Source: Blakeslea trispora
Taxonomy: Eukaryota; Mucoromycota; Mucoromycetes; Mucorales; Choanephoraceae
Reading direction: 5' to 3'
Length of the DNA: 64,000 bases
Assembly (NCBI GenBank): GCA_025331445.1
Contig: JAIWNE010000137.1
Coordinates: 16,052 to 80,051 of the forward strand
Below the pieces are notes generated by a model that was given only the letters and a program-made list of their open reading frames with translations, did no database searches and had not been told where the DNA came from. Positions 31,610 through 41,636 of this stretch are shown here, in pieces. Each line of letters starts with the position of its first letter. Positions within the stretch are counted from its first letter, which is position 1. The position numbers were made by a program, and so were the translations under genes.

Positions 31610-31941
31610 TGTAATAAAACAAAAAGTATCAAAAAAGAAAACACTAAGTCGACTAAAATGGTCTTTATTCCAAAGTAGTCTAAAGCTTCTATCTTAATTC
31701 ACTAAAGACTATTTATATGATTTTGTTACGTTCCTGAAGTTGAGTGATCATATTATTTCCAATAGTTCCTGAGCATAACCTTATATTGTTTATAGTAATT
31801 ACAGTAATAACTATCATTCCTATTTTCTCTGCTACTCTCTCTATAATATCATGTTAAGCTTATTTAAGTGTTCTATATCCATTAGTATGTAAATAGATAT
31901 CCGAAGATGGCATATGACTCAGTAATGGAATAACCGATTTA
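31610..31941 (-). mobile_element. family F LTR, truncated
   Basis: Begins TGTAATAAAAC like the full copy at 14899 and matches it closely until about 31941, where it is cut short. The minus strand carries TATAAATAG (complement of 31709-31717) and still has the AATAAA. It lies directly upstream, in transcription sense, of the tyrosine-recombinase fragment. Confidence 0.85.
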
Positions 31942-32515
31942 TATAGAAAAACTTAAGCAATCAGAAATTATCCAAATCAATCTTGACAGTATCAAATGGC
32001 AGAACAGTCATTACAACCAGTTTTAATATCTTTTTTTCTCATTTGAAACACTAGCATCAGTTAATACTGGTTTTTGCCTTTTAGTTGGCGCCCTTTGAGA
32101 TTTTGGATCACGGCTTTTGAGACTGTCTTTGCGGCCTTTGCCAAAAAAATTGCTTTGATTGAACTTGTTGTAAGGGGTCTTTTATACCTTTTTGAACTAC
32201 CGAAATTACTATCTTCTTAAAGTTTCTTGGCTATAACTAGTACTTTAGAGTTGGTTTGGTTTATAATTAAATCAAAAGTATGGGATGTGAAAGAGATGTG
32301 TTTTATTGAAATGATAATCTTAACTAACTTTTTAAATGTTTCATGGATGATCTGAATTCACGCTGCTTCCCTAATCTGCTTACGTTCCTCAATGCTAAGA
32401 TTGAATGTACAAAAAGTGTGTTTGACAGTATCCCCTAAGGACACTCCAGAAATCCAAGCCGCACTACTACCTCCGTCAACACAAAAATGAAGGCGGAGTA
32501 TATAAATCCAGAAAA
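31942..32515. other. spacer, no gene seen
   Basis: Sequence between the LTR fragment and the CACTA-like left terminus; no supported ORF or repeat. Confidence 0.4.
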
Positions 32516-32788
32516 CACCATGGGAAATGAAATGTAAAAAAATTGAAAAATATGTAATACTGATGTAATTCCGATGTAAATTTGGGATTTAATGTGAATT
32601 TGATGTGAACACGAAAACTGCTTGAAATTGAAATACATATAGTTTTACATGAAAAGCGAAATACAATAAATTTTTATTGGATTTTCAATCACATGCAATT
32701 TCGGGTGATTTCAATGTAGAATTGCAGCCTTGTGGAATTAAATAGAGCAGTGATAGAATATGATAAATTTTATAGATATTGTTATTTT

Positions 32789-35700
32789 TCAATGAGGCTT
32801 GCAAGACACATGAAACGAATTGTTTCTCTTAATAGATGGGATGAGAATGGCATACCCGATGATATCCTTAGTGCGTATAATAGCACTCAAGCCTTCACTA
32901 GAAAGTGCGGAAATTGTAGTGCTACTACTGACATCAGCGTCAGTTGGGAGCAAGCAAGAGTCAACAACACCAGCGTAACATATATTTTGTGTATTGCTAG
33001 CGAACAAAGCAGTTACTTTGGCAATTTTTGTGCCTTCAATTGACTTGTACAACACTCTGGTATCTTTTCTTCTATTAAGCATCAGCTGCTGTCCAGTCAC
33101 TGACAGAAAACATGAATGAACTACATGAATTTGATCATTTTCATCTGATAAAATCTGCATAACATCTTCCTCATCACTGCCTTGACAGATCTGGGTTGCA
33201 AGCTCAGAAACAGATAGCTGCTTAAAGGTTTTGTTAATTTGTTGATCAGAGCAATGCATTGCTCTGTTGTACACATCGCTATAATGCGAAAGAACAATGT
33301 TGGCAGCATTTTCACTCGGGTGTGATTTCGAGTTAATTTGTTGCTTAAACTTGCCAATCATTCTTTCCAATGGTCTTGCACTAAAATATCTGGCCGGTCC
33401 CAGAGCTTTGATAATCATGGGGAGATGCAAAAGTAGATGTTCGTTGATGGTGAACGCCTTCACTCCAATATGAATCATCAACACTCTATGCCAGTGATCA
33501 ATCAAGCTAAAGTTTGACGGTTTTTAGTAGTTAATTCAAATGTAATTGTAATTACACTCTTATAGTAAAAAGCTACCTTTTGTATTCCTCCAAATCTTCG
33601 TTTGTTATAGAGTACTTCTGGGTTATACGACAGGCTTTTGATACGGATTTTAGTGCAAGGCATACTTCTTGGGTTGCTTCTTCTTCAGCATAATCACCAG
33701 GGCTGACGACCTTGCCCAGTTGCCGTTTTCTGAGAATCATTTGGTCTGTATCCGCTTGTTGATTTTCCAAGGCTTCAACATAGACTGTTGAAACAACATG
33801 TAACAAAAAGTCAATGACATCTACAGCACGAGCAAAGCCTGACTTTTGTGGCATATCTGTTAAAAAGACATTAGTTTTGCACGATTCAGGGACGAGAGAA
33901 AAAAGAAAAAGCTTACCCACGAGCTCACCATCCAAACTGCTTCGAGGATTGATATCTTTGGCATTTAAGAGAGATGCGCTCATATGCTGACGACACTTGT
34001 TTCGAAGAAAGAATAGGTTATTTTTGCCATACTTTTGTCCATCGTCAGTTGCAAATGACCAGATTTGCTCGCCAATATTTTGCCCCCATAGATGCATTTC
34101 ATCTAAACCCCAGAATGCAGCACCATGAAAGCTATCCAGCAGTGTGAAGGGCGATACACGTTTGATGCCAGTGGATGTCTAAAATATGCTGGTAAGCAAT
34201 GTCGTACATATACATACCATAATACATGTTGTTGCAATGCTTAGATCAAACTTATCTCATTTGTGTTGCTAGTATTAAGAGCTTTATTTCCATCAATCTG
34301 TTTTATGGCATGCTGGCATATCTCTCCAAACTCGTCAATGTGTGGAAAATACATTCCACGCTTATAGGTGCCAGTGATATGACAAATTCGACAACCAGTA
34401 TAGCTGCTATGACTGTGGTGACCTGCAATCTCGGCAATAGCTGGTAAGTCGCCTATTACTGTCGACATAACAACCTGATATTTAAATTGTTCACCAGAAG
34501 AAGTCTCAACCGCAAGCCCTTTAGACTCCAACACCATCAAGTCTTTGATCAATGGAAAAAGAAAGCTGAACAAATTATAAGGTTTCTTAGGACCTGGTAA
34601 AACTGTAACAACAAATGTATTTTCTTCTTTGAATCTACACAATAGTCAGTCATATTGTTTAGAATAACAAACTTTAAGTACTATATTTAATGTAATTTAC
34701 CTCATCTCTGGTGGAAGGTTTGTAAGAGTGAGCATAACCATTGTCATTTGAGAGCCACCGCGCTTAAATGGATTAAAATCATCGATATAAAGAGACATAT
34801 ATAGCTGATGTACATCTTTAGTGAAATCTTTTCCCTGTTTAAAGAATTCACTATCAAAGAAGTCTTGTATCTTATTTATAGTAAGGTTTTGCTGACGTCT
34901 GTAAATGCTGCAGTTGTTGTTTTGAGCGTACGAAATTTTATCCCTGTTTTGCTTGGATTCCAAGAAATGCCCTAATTGGACAGCTAAAGGGAGCTGTTTG
35001 ACTGGTGCTAAGTTATCAACAGTACGAGGAAGCAAACATTTGGGATTGGTACATATGGTGGAACCATCAGTATCAAAATACATCTTGCACCCATTCTTGC
35101 ACATTTTATATTCTTTTAGGCTAACGGGTGTTAGCTGCTCTTTCTCAAGCTTGTCACAGCGATAGGGGCTTAGAAGCTGTATATCACCTAGAGTAAAGGT
35201 TAAGTCAACAAATTCATAAATATAAAATATAAATCATTTAAGATTGACAGTACTTTCTGTATGATCAGCAATGAAGCTATTAACCCATTTAATTATCTCC
35301 TCTTTTGCTGCTTTGGTTGTGTTGAAAGACTTGAGTAAACGATTGAATTCAATGCTCTTTTGAGAGTGAATTGGGAGCTTTTCGAAGCGACTTTTATCAT
35401 TTGCTTGCAGGATTTTTACAGGAGTTTGAATTGTCTTGCGAAAATTTAACAAGTCTTCAAAATTTTTTTCGTTTACAACAAACTCATCGTTTTCTTCTTC
35501 AACTAAATTTTCTTCATTTTCTATTTCATCAATGTCCATAGGACTACTATCGAAATTGAAGCTGGCAATGCTCTCAATTTCATCCAGATCATCGCACTGC
35601 TGCTCTCCTTTCGAACTCATGTCCACCGATTCTGTTTCTTGCACAACAGAAGGAGTGCTGGTTCTGATAGCAGCCCTTTCAGCACTTGCGCTTAGTCTGC

Positions 35701-35824
35701 TTTTTGAAATTCTGGCTTTGATCTCACTGAGTCCTCGCTGTCGCTCAAGTAGTTCATGATCCCTAACATGCTTTCTGAATTTCTTTTCAGGTATTGTTTG
35801 ATTGCATTTAATACAAACGCGCAT
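32789..35824 (-). CDS. CACTA Tnp2-type transposase, six exons
   Basis: Tnp2-type enzymes excise CACTA elements. The start is ATG 35824 with a zinc-finger-like MRVCIKCNQTIPEKKFRKHVRDHE (C2H2 spacing), then an acidic linker. The transposase core reads LYIDDFNPFKRGGSQMTMVMLTLTNLPPEMR, PGPKKPYNLFSFLFPLIKDLM, VVMSTVIGDLPAIAEIAGHHSHSSYTGCRICHITG and SSLDGELV. The C-terminal domain has IDHWHRVLMIHIGVKAFTINEHLLLHLPMIIKALGPARYFSARPLERMIGKFK. Introns that join in frame: 35188-35253, 34636-34700, 34179-34217 (short, less sure), 33857-33916 and 33507-33576. One frame change just before the third intron (after NTNEI) is either a frameshift or a missed intron. Otherwise the gene looks largely intact. Confidence 0.8.
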
Positions 35825-36277
35825 TCTTGTAGAGTAGGTTGATAGTATGAGTAAAGGAAAGAAAAGAAAGAATCATCGAGAATGGTGTTCAAATACTTGT
35901 CCGCAGCACACTTACACTGACGTCCAAAAGTGTTCAAATGTTTTCACTTTTTACGGCTTTTCGGAGTTTTCGGGGGTTAAAACTCAATTTCATGAGATGA
36001 CGTCAGCTAATAAGATGTAGAGAAAACTCTTTCCTTTCTAACACAATTTGAATCACCGTATTTGGTTTTGTGTAACAAAAGTTACAGTGCTTCAAAGTCA
36101 GACAAAACGTTTGAACACTTTTGGACAGGTATTAAAAAAACCACGATTTGGCCACAACCGCAGTTTGACTTATAAATATCCCGTTTTTTTTTGCGCTTTT
36201 CAGTATTCCACATCTCATACACACATTTTCATATCAAAGTAAGTTTATTTTATCATTTTTTGGTCAACCACATCAAG

Positions 36278-37725
36278 ATGCGCTCTATTTCAAGTAAACA
36301 ACGCAACGACGTCATTGCCTTGCTCCAAAACGGGAAATCATTCCGTCAAGTGGCTTCGGAGTGTAAATTGAGTCTGGGTACAATTCATACAATCTCAAAA
36401 ACAGTTAATCCGGGCAAAAAAATTCAAAAAGCAGGTCGTCCCAAAAGGCTGACACCTACTGACAAGCACTATTGTGTTCATCAAATGACCAGGGTGTTGT
36501 ATTCATACAGTACGGATCAATTATTTAACCACTTATGAATCCACAACCATTCTCTAATTCGACTTCAGCTTGTTTCATTTGACATTTAATTCGGATAAAC
36601 CTTCATTCAAGGTCAGGACTGACATCTTGCCAATAATTTACCAGTTACTGGGTTTAAGGTACAGATGGCCAATCATTCTATTTTAGTAATTCTTCTTTAC
36701 AAGACTGTCATCATTCATCTCTCATCCGATTCGTTGTTATTATCATAATCATCTACAAGCCTCTAGAAAAGTTTTACAATCTCAGTTGAAATATCATCTT
36801 CATGAAAAGTATAAATAGCACATCAATTTTGAAGTAAATAAAACATTATCTTTAGTCTGATTAATTCTCTGATTTTATATCATTGTGATTTCTTGGCCTA
36901 TAACACAGGGGTGGAGAAAAATCCGTTGTAGACATCTGTAGAGCACTCAAACGTAATCACAATGTCAGTGTGAGTCGCCAAACTGTTGGTCGGGCTTTGA
37001 ATTTGCTTGGTCTTGCTGCTTTAGAAAAGGAAAGCCGACCATTAATCACGAAAGTCAATGCGAAGAAGTGTCTTGCATGGTGTCGTGCTCATCGCAATTG
37101 GACTGAAGCTGACTGGTCACGTGTTGTACTTACAGATGAGGCAAAAATCAACCGGTTTAACTCCGGCGGTCGCACATAGGCCTGGATTCGCGACAGCGAG
37201 GCCATTTAGCCTAGCCATGTTAAGCCGACAGTAAAGCACGGAGGTGGTAGTATCATGCTTTGGAGTGCTGTCACTGCAGCAGGAGTAGGCTGGATGTGCA
37301 AGATCAATGAGAACATGGACAAGACCCTTTATCAGTCCATTTTGGAAGACGAACTGGAACAATCCATCGAGTTCATGTGCGAAGAACTGGGCTTAAACCG
37401 TTCTAAGGTCTGGTTCCAGCAGGATAACGATCCTAAGCATAAGGCCAAAAGCGTGATAAAATACCTCGAAAACCAGGATTATCAAGTCATGGAGTGGCCT
37501 CCTCAATCACCGGACCTAAATCCAATTGAAAATATGTGGTCCCTGTTGAAGCGCCGTCTTAATGAGTATCCAACTCTTCCAAGTGGCATGAATGAGCTTT
37601 ATGAGAGGGTGCAAGAGGTTTGGTATAAGAAAATTACCATCCAAGACTGTCGAAATGTCATAAATAGCATGCCCAATCGTATAGAACAGTGTATAAAGGC
37701 AAAAGGCTATTGGACAAAGTACTAA
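36278..37725 (+). pseudogene. Tc1-type transposase with two stops and an inserted LTR
   Basis: ATG 36278 (MRSISSKQRNDVIALLQ). The first helix-turn-helix is KSFRQVASECKLSLGTIHTI and the GRPKRL linker follows. The reading is interrupted after QMTR by the LTR 36495-36905 and resumes in frame as GGEKSVVDICRALKRN. The second DNA-binding part is SVSRQTVGRALNLLGL. The catalytic core has VVLTDEAKINRF (Asp), KVWFQQDNDPKHK (Asp) and QSPDLNPIENMWSLLK (Glu), with 34 residues between the last two (DD34E), ending KGYWTKY. In-frame TAG codons at 37177 and 37207 fall where the family usually has Trp and a polar residue, so the copy was inactivated by point mutation as well as by the LTR. Confidence 0.92.
36495..36905 (+). 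mobile_element. solo LTR, family G, 411 bp
   Basis: TGTTGTATTC...GGCCTATAACA, flanked by the exact duplication CAGGG (36490-36494 and 36906-36910) inside the Tc1 transposase. The plus strand carries TATAAATAG near 36818. The opposite-strand copy is at 25115-25524. Confidence 0.95.
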
Positions 37726-38042
37726 AGTGGAGTTAATAAGGATCCTTTTCATTTTTTTATACCTGTCCAAAAGTGTTCAAACGTTTTGTCTGACTTTGAA
37801 GCACTGTAACTTTTGTTACACAAAACCAAATACGGTGATTCAAATTGCGTTAAAAAGGAAAGAGTTTTTCTACATCTTATTAGCTGACGTCATCTCATGA
37901 AATTGAGTTTTAACCCACGAAAACTCCGAAAAGCCGTAAAAAGTGAAAACATTTGAACACTTTTGGACGTCAGTGTAGATACCCATGCACTAAAAGATAA
38001 GGCATAATTTTTAAAAAATTACCGTTTCTTTTTTTATTTGAT

Positions 38043-38716
38043 ATGTCTCTCAAAAGATCTAAGACAACACATTCTTCTGTTGAAAACAGAATTGAAGGTG
38101 TCAAGCATATGCTGGAAGTCATCTTGACAAAGGTGAGTACTATCGAGAGCAAGTGCGAAGGAATCGATAGAAGAATGGATGAACTTGAAGCCACTGCCAC
38201 TGTCTCTGCCACTGTCGCTGCCGCTGCCGCCCAGGTAACCTCCTCCACCCCAGTACCCGAAAACAACCTCATTCCTCTTCCACGAGGAAACGTTGGAAAA
38301 GCCGAAGCACTTAAGTTGCTTCAAACAAGCTTGGAAGATGAGGATGAGGCGTCTGTTTTGGAGATGCTAAACTATCTCGACAGAAAAGCTTTGCTTGTTT
38401 GTCAATCTTTTGCCAATGTTGACAACAACAGCAATAGAACTTGGAGAGAGGTCTTGGCTGAAGACAAGAACAGCATGCAGCAGCAGATTCTTACCTATGC
38501 TGTGGCAAGTTATCCCCAGTTGGGTTTCTTGGAGGGCTGTGTCGACCTTTGGACCATCACAGCTCTCATTCAGCCAAAATGGAGCTCGATTAGCACACAC
38601 GCTCGCAGAAAAAGGTAACTTAAATCACGTTTATTTAAATGATAGTACCTAATATTGTTACTTGTAGAAAAATCCAAGATCTTGAAGAAGAAAATCAGAA
38701 ACTGCGAGAACAATAA
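38043..38716 (+). CDS. second gene of the CACTA-like element, coiled-coil protein
   Basis: Function not recognised. ATG 38043 begins MSLKRSKTTHSSVENRIEGVKHMLEVILTKV, a helical segment likely to form a coiled coil, followed by an Ala/Thr/Val-rich stretch, an acidic helix (SLEDEDEASVLEMLNYLDRK) and a Trp-containing region (NRTWREVLAEDKNS, VDLWTITALIQPKW). A short intron from about 38616 to 38667 (GTAACT...TTGTAG) would replace the stop after RRKR by the exon KIQDLEEENQKLREQ, another coiled-coil piece, ending at 38716. It is transcribed divergently from the Tnp2 gene and lies within the same terminal repeats. By position it could be a TnpA-like DNA-binding partner; that is inference only. Confidence 0.6.
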
Positions 38717-38999
38717 AGAGATATATATTGCTTGAATTATATAAACTTCACATACTTTGATATAAAATATATTGTCAAATGCTTTTATTGATATTTGGTA
38801 GCTCAATGTAATTGATGCCATTTCAATTTTACATGAAGTTCATGTAAATTTCTTTGTCACATTTTTTTAGGTAAATTTTATTTTACATGAAAACGGCCAT
38901 TTTTTCAATGAGATTATTGCTCCATGAAATTACTTATTTTTACACGAAGTTTTCCCGTGGTGAAAGAAACTTAAATGCACACAAGAACTATAATGAACA

Positions 39000-39225
39000 C
39001 ATTGAACATAATGACGCAACACAATGAGCAAATTTAATTAACACAATGATATCAATGAACATAATCATATCTATAAGCAGAACAATCTTAATGAACAGAG
39101 CAATTTAAATGAACATAATATTTATAATGAACATAGCATTTCCAATGAGCATAACATTTTCAATGAACACTACATTTTTGATAAACAGAGCAATCATACT
39201 GAAGAGAGCAATTTTATAAAAATCA
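39000..39225 (+). repeat. 18-bp degenerate minisatellite
   Basis: About ten units on the pattern AATGAACATAACATTTTC. Six consecutive units between about 39100 and 39215 are exactly 18 bp each, keeping a plus frame that reads NEHNIY, NEHSIS, NEHNIF, NEHYIF. No start codon or gene context supports coding. It lies between the CACTA right end and the Helentron. Confidence 0.7.
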
Positions 39226-39443
39226 AAAAGTTCTCATACAATGCAACATAACGGACACTATCATACTGCTTCTACAACGAAAGAATAGTTGCAAGTAAAA
39301 GCAGAAGACGGACGTAATTTGTGTACCTGACATACTCGCGAAGCAAAAAAAAAGTTAATCAAGGAACATAGTAGACTAAGTCCATAAATCGGGCGTTTTT
39401 TTAACTGCAGTGACTGTTTTAAAATTTTATCTAGAAAATTTTA

Positions 39444-40095
39444 TTAAAAATTGAATTGCATGAATAGAGGGTCATGAAAGCTTGTATAAGATATATATCG
39501 CCCAGAATGATAAGCGGAAATGTTGGTAAGAACATTATCAATGAATGACTTGTACTTCGTAGTGCTTTTGACTTCTTCACCTAAACTTGAACTTAATTCA
39601 TACTGATTAAACCGGTTACTGAAGGGATTTTGTTCGTCATTAAAATGCGAGTTAAAGTCGCCTGAAATGATTTTGAACCTGGTGTCAACCTTCAATAAAT
39701 CCTCCAGTTTTGTAAGAGCAACATCTTTCTTAAAATTCGGCGAGCAGTAGACGGATGCAATAAGTGCGTCCTTGAAAACAAAGGCTGAGATTGCCATTTT
39801 GTGTCCTGCATTGTCACCTACTAATTGTTCATGGATAGTGTTTACGCTATCCAACTTAAGCAAAGATGTCTTGACAAAGCAAGCAATATCGTTTGCTTTA
39901 GGAGCACTGCCGTAGACATTCACTCGAGCAACTTGTTAAAAGTCAGGAATCTCAATAGTTTGACTATTGATAGTCCATGTTACGGCAAAAAGCAGAAAGT
40001 CAAAGCACAGATATGCCTGGTCATGGACAACTTAATTTATGTGAGCTCTTAAGCTTTGGAAATTATGAAACATTAGCTGGAATTGAAAGCTATGT
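39444..40095 (-). pseudogene. Helentron endonuclease domain
   Basis: C-terminal apurinic-like endonuclease of the rolling-circle element. It begins with QLMFHNFQSLRAHINKL near 40080 (the Asn box), has broken frames to 39930, then a clean ORF with CFVKTSLLKLD, GHKMAISAFVFKDALIASVYCSPNF, KIISGDFNSHFNDEQNPF (the GDFN catalytic box) and GRYISYTSFHDPLFMQFNF (the terminal His region). It matches the domain fused to the helicase at 10295-11456. Stops in the first third show decay. Confidence 0.8.
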
Positions 40096-40097
40096 GA

Positions 40098-41630
40098 TCA
40101 GTCAGATATCTGCTCAAACTTTAGCTCGGTTTTAACTGTCTCATGTATTTCTAGTTCCTTGGCTACACCATCTCTTGCGTTTGGCGGTTTGGTCGGCTCA
40201 AAGTTGCTTCCAATAAGGTACAGACCGGACGCAGATGTTGCTCTTGAACATGCTACATACAATAATAATCTGTTCATTGATCTACCATTTACATAAATTA
40301 TTACCTTCTTGTATGTTGAGCCCTGGCTTTTGTGAATTGTTACAGCCTCAGAAACAGTTAAGGTAAACTGAGTCCTTTTTGCAGGAAGAGAGCCAACCTT
40401 ACGACGTTTTATGACTAACGTTACTGGTTCAATATAGGTCCAATCTGATGATATGGGAGGATCGGTACGGTATTCAGATATGCTTGAAGCTCGCTTCTTT
40501 TTTCCGCTCTTAGCATCATCCAGTAAGAGCCAGACTCTGATAGCCTTCTGTACAAAGCTTGAATTAGGAGATGGTCCATATTGACCATATTCAATCTTCT
40601 TCAAAACATCTGTAGTACCGTTTATCAGTCCATCACTTGTATCAAAGTTGCCTGTAATCATGTACTTTGCCCCAATCTTAAGACTAAGTGTTTTGTGCAA
40701 GTCCATAGTTTCATGAATGGGCAGAGTTTCCACATCCACCGAGGACAAAATATTTTGCCGAGCAATACAATTGTTGATCTTACCAACAGCTTGATCAAAG
40801 CAAACTGATTCTGAGAATTCACCATCGAGACTTGACAAAATGGTAGCATTACAATTTCTCACTGCTTCGTTGGTGAAATACAATTGTACAGCACAACTGT
40901 CTCTTCCATTTTGAATTTCTGGAGGAATACTGTCAAACAATCTTGTATTGAAGATGTTTATGTCCCCTTCAGTCATCCTTCCAATCGCCATATTACTTAG
41001 GGCCCTTGCAAACAATGCATCGTCTCTTTGACGCATGATTTCTGTGAGCTTGTGCACCTTAAATTTTGGCCATAGTTCTTTCATTCTCAAAATCAACACT
41101 GTGTTTCGTGGATTATGAGATTCCTCGGCATATATAGGCATACCCATAACTGGAGGCGATTGTAAAAAGCTACCCAAGAGTGTCACATGTTTTCCACCAA
41201 AAAGTTGTTCTGAGTTAAAAATATTTCTCAGTCTTTTGTCAATCCAAGAGAATAATCTGGCTGAAACCATGCTGATTTCGTGAATCATGACTACTTTTAG
41301 TTCAGCGAGGGCAGCTCCAATTGAATGTGATACATCTGATGAAAGCTCTGTAATTTCTGAATGATTGACAGGCAAGAAAAAAGCAGAATGAACCGTCTCT
41401 CCATTAATGTTATATGGAGCTTTGCTTGTTGGAGCAGTTAAGAGCACTGTTGGACTATTATAATCCCTATTGGTATCTTCGTCATAGTGTCTAACTAAAG
41501 CCTGATAAAGAGTTTTGATGAGCATGCTTTTTCCAGTTCCAGCACTGCCACTAACAAACAAATTCAAAGGGAGAAGAGCGCCTTGATTTTCCTAATTACG
41601 GCGTATATGATCAACTGTATGGTTTACAAA
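40098..41630 (-). pseudogene. Helentron PIF1-type helicase domain
   Basis: The helicase unwinds DNA during rolling-circle transposition. The frame is fully open from 41567 to 40098: LFVSGSAGTGKSMLIKTLYQAL (Walker A), TVLLTAPTSKAPYNINGETVHSAFFLP, VVMIHEISMVSARLFSWIDKRLR (an altered Walker B, HEIS where DE is usual), QLFGGKHVTLLGSFLQSPPV, LTVSEAVTIHKSQGSTYKKVI and LLYVACSRATSASGLYLIGS. Just upstream, the in-frame stops at 41637 (TAA) and 41592 (TAG) fall in AFVNHTVDHIRRN, where the homologous fragment at 12.3 kb is open. The HEIS and GSFLQ departures from the usual DExS and GDFxQ suggest loss of ATPase activity. Confidence 0.85.
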
Positions 41631-41636
41631 TGCTCT

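Larger units (their letters stand above)
35915..37975 (+). mobile_element. Tc1-type transposon with 217-bp TIRs
   Basis: Terminal inverted repeats 35915-36131 and 37759-37975 start CACTGACGTCC and are flanked by TA (35913-35914 and 37976-37977). Each TIR is itself bounded by a roughly 20-bp subrepeat, CCAAAAGTGTTCAAA, in opposite orientation at its outer and inner edges, giving four copies in all. Without the inserted LTR the element is 1645 bp, a normal Tc1 size. It interrupts the central region of the CACTA-like element. Confidence 0.95.
32516..38962. mobile_element. CACTA/EnSpm-like element with two divergent genes
   Basis: The left end CACCATGGGAAA (32516) and the complement of the right end CACCACGGGAAA (38962) match and are flanked by AAA on both sides, a 3-bp duplication as expected for CACTA elements. 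Both subterminal regions are rich in ATGTAAAA/TTTTACATGAA motifs. Inside are a Tnp2-type transposase (minus) and a second gene (plus) facing away from each other. A 2061-bp Tc1 element (35915-37975) sits in the shared intergenic region, so the native length would be about 4.38 kb. Confidence 0.75.
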
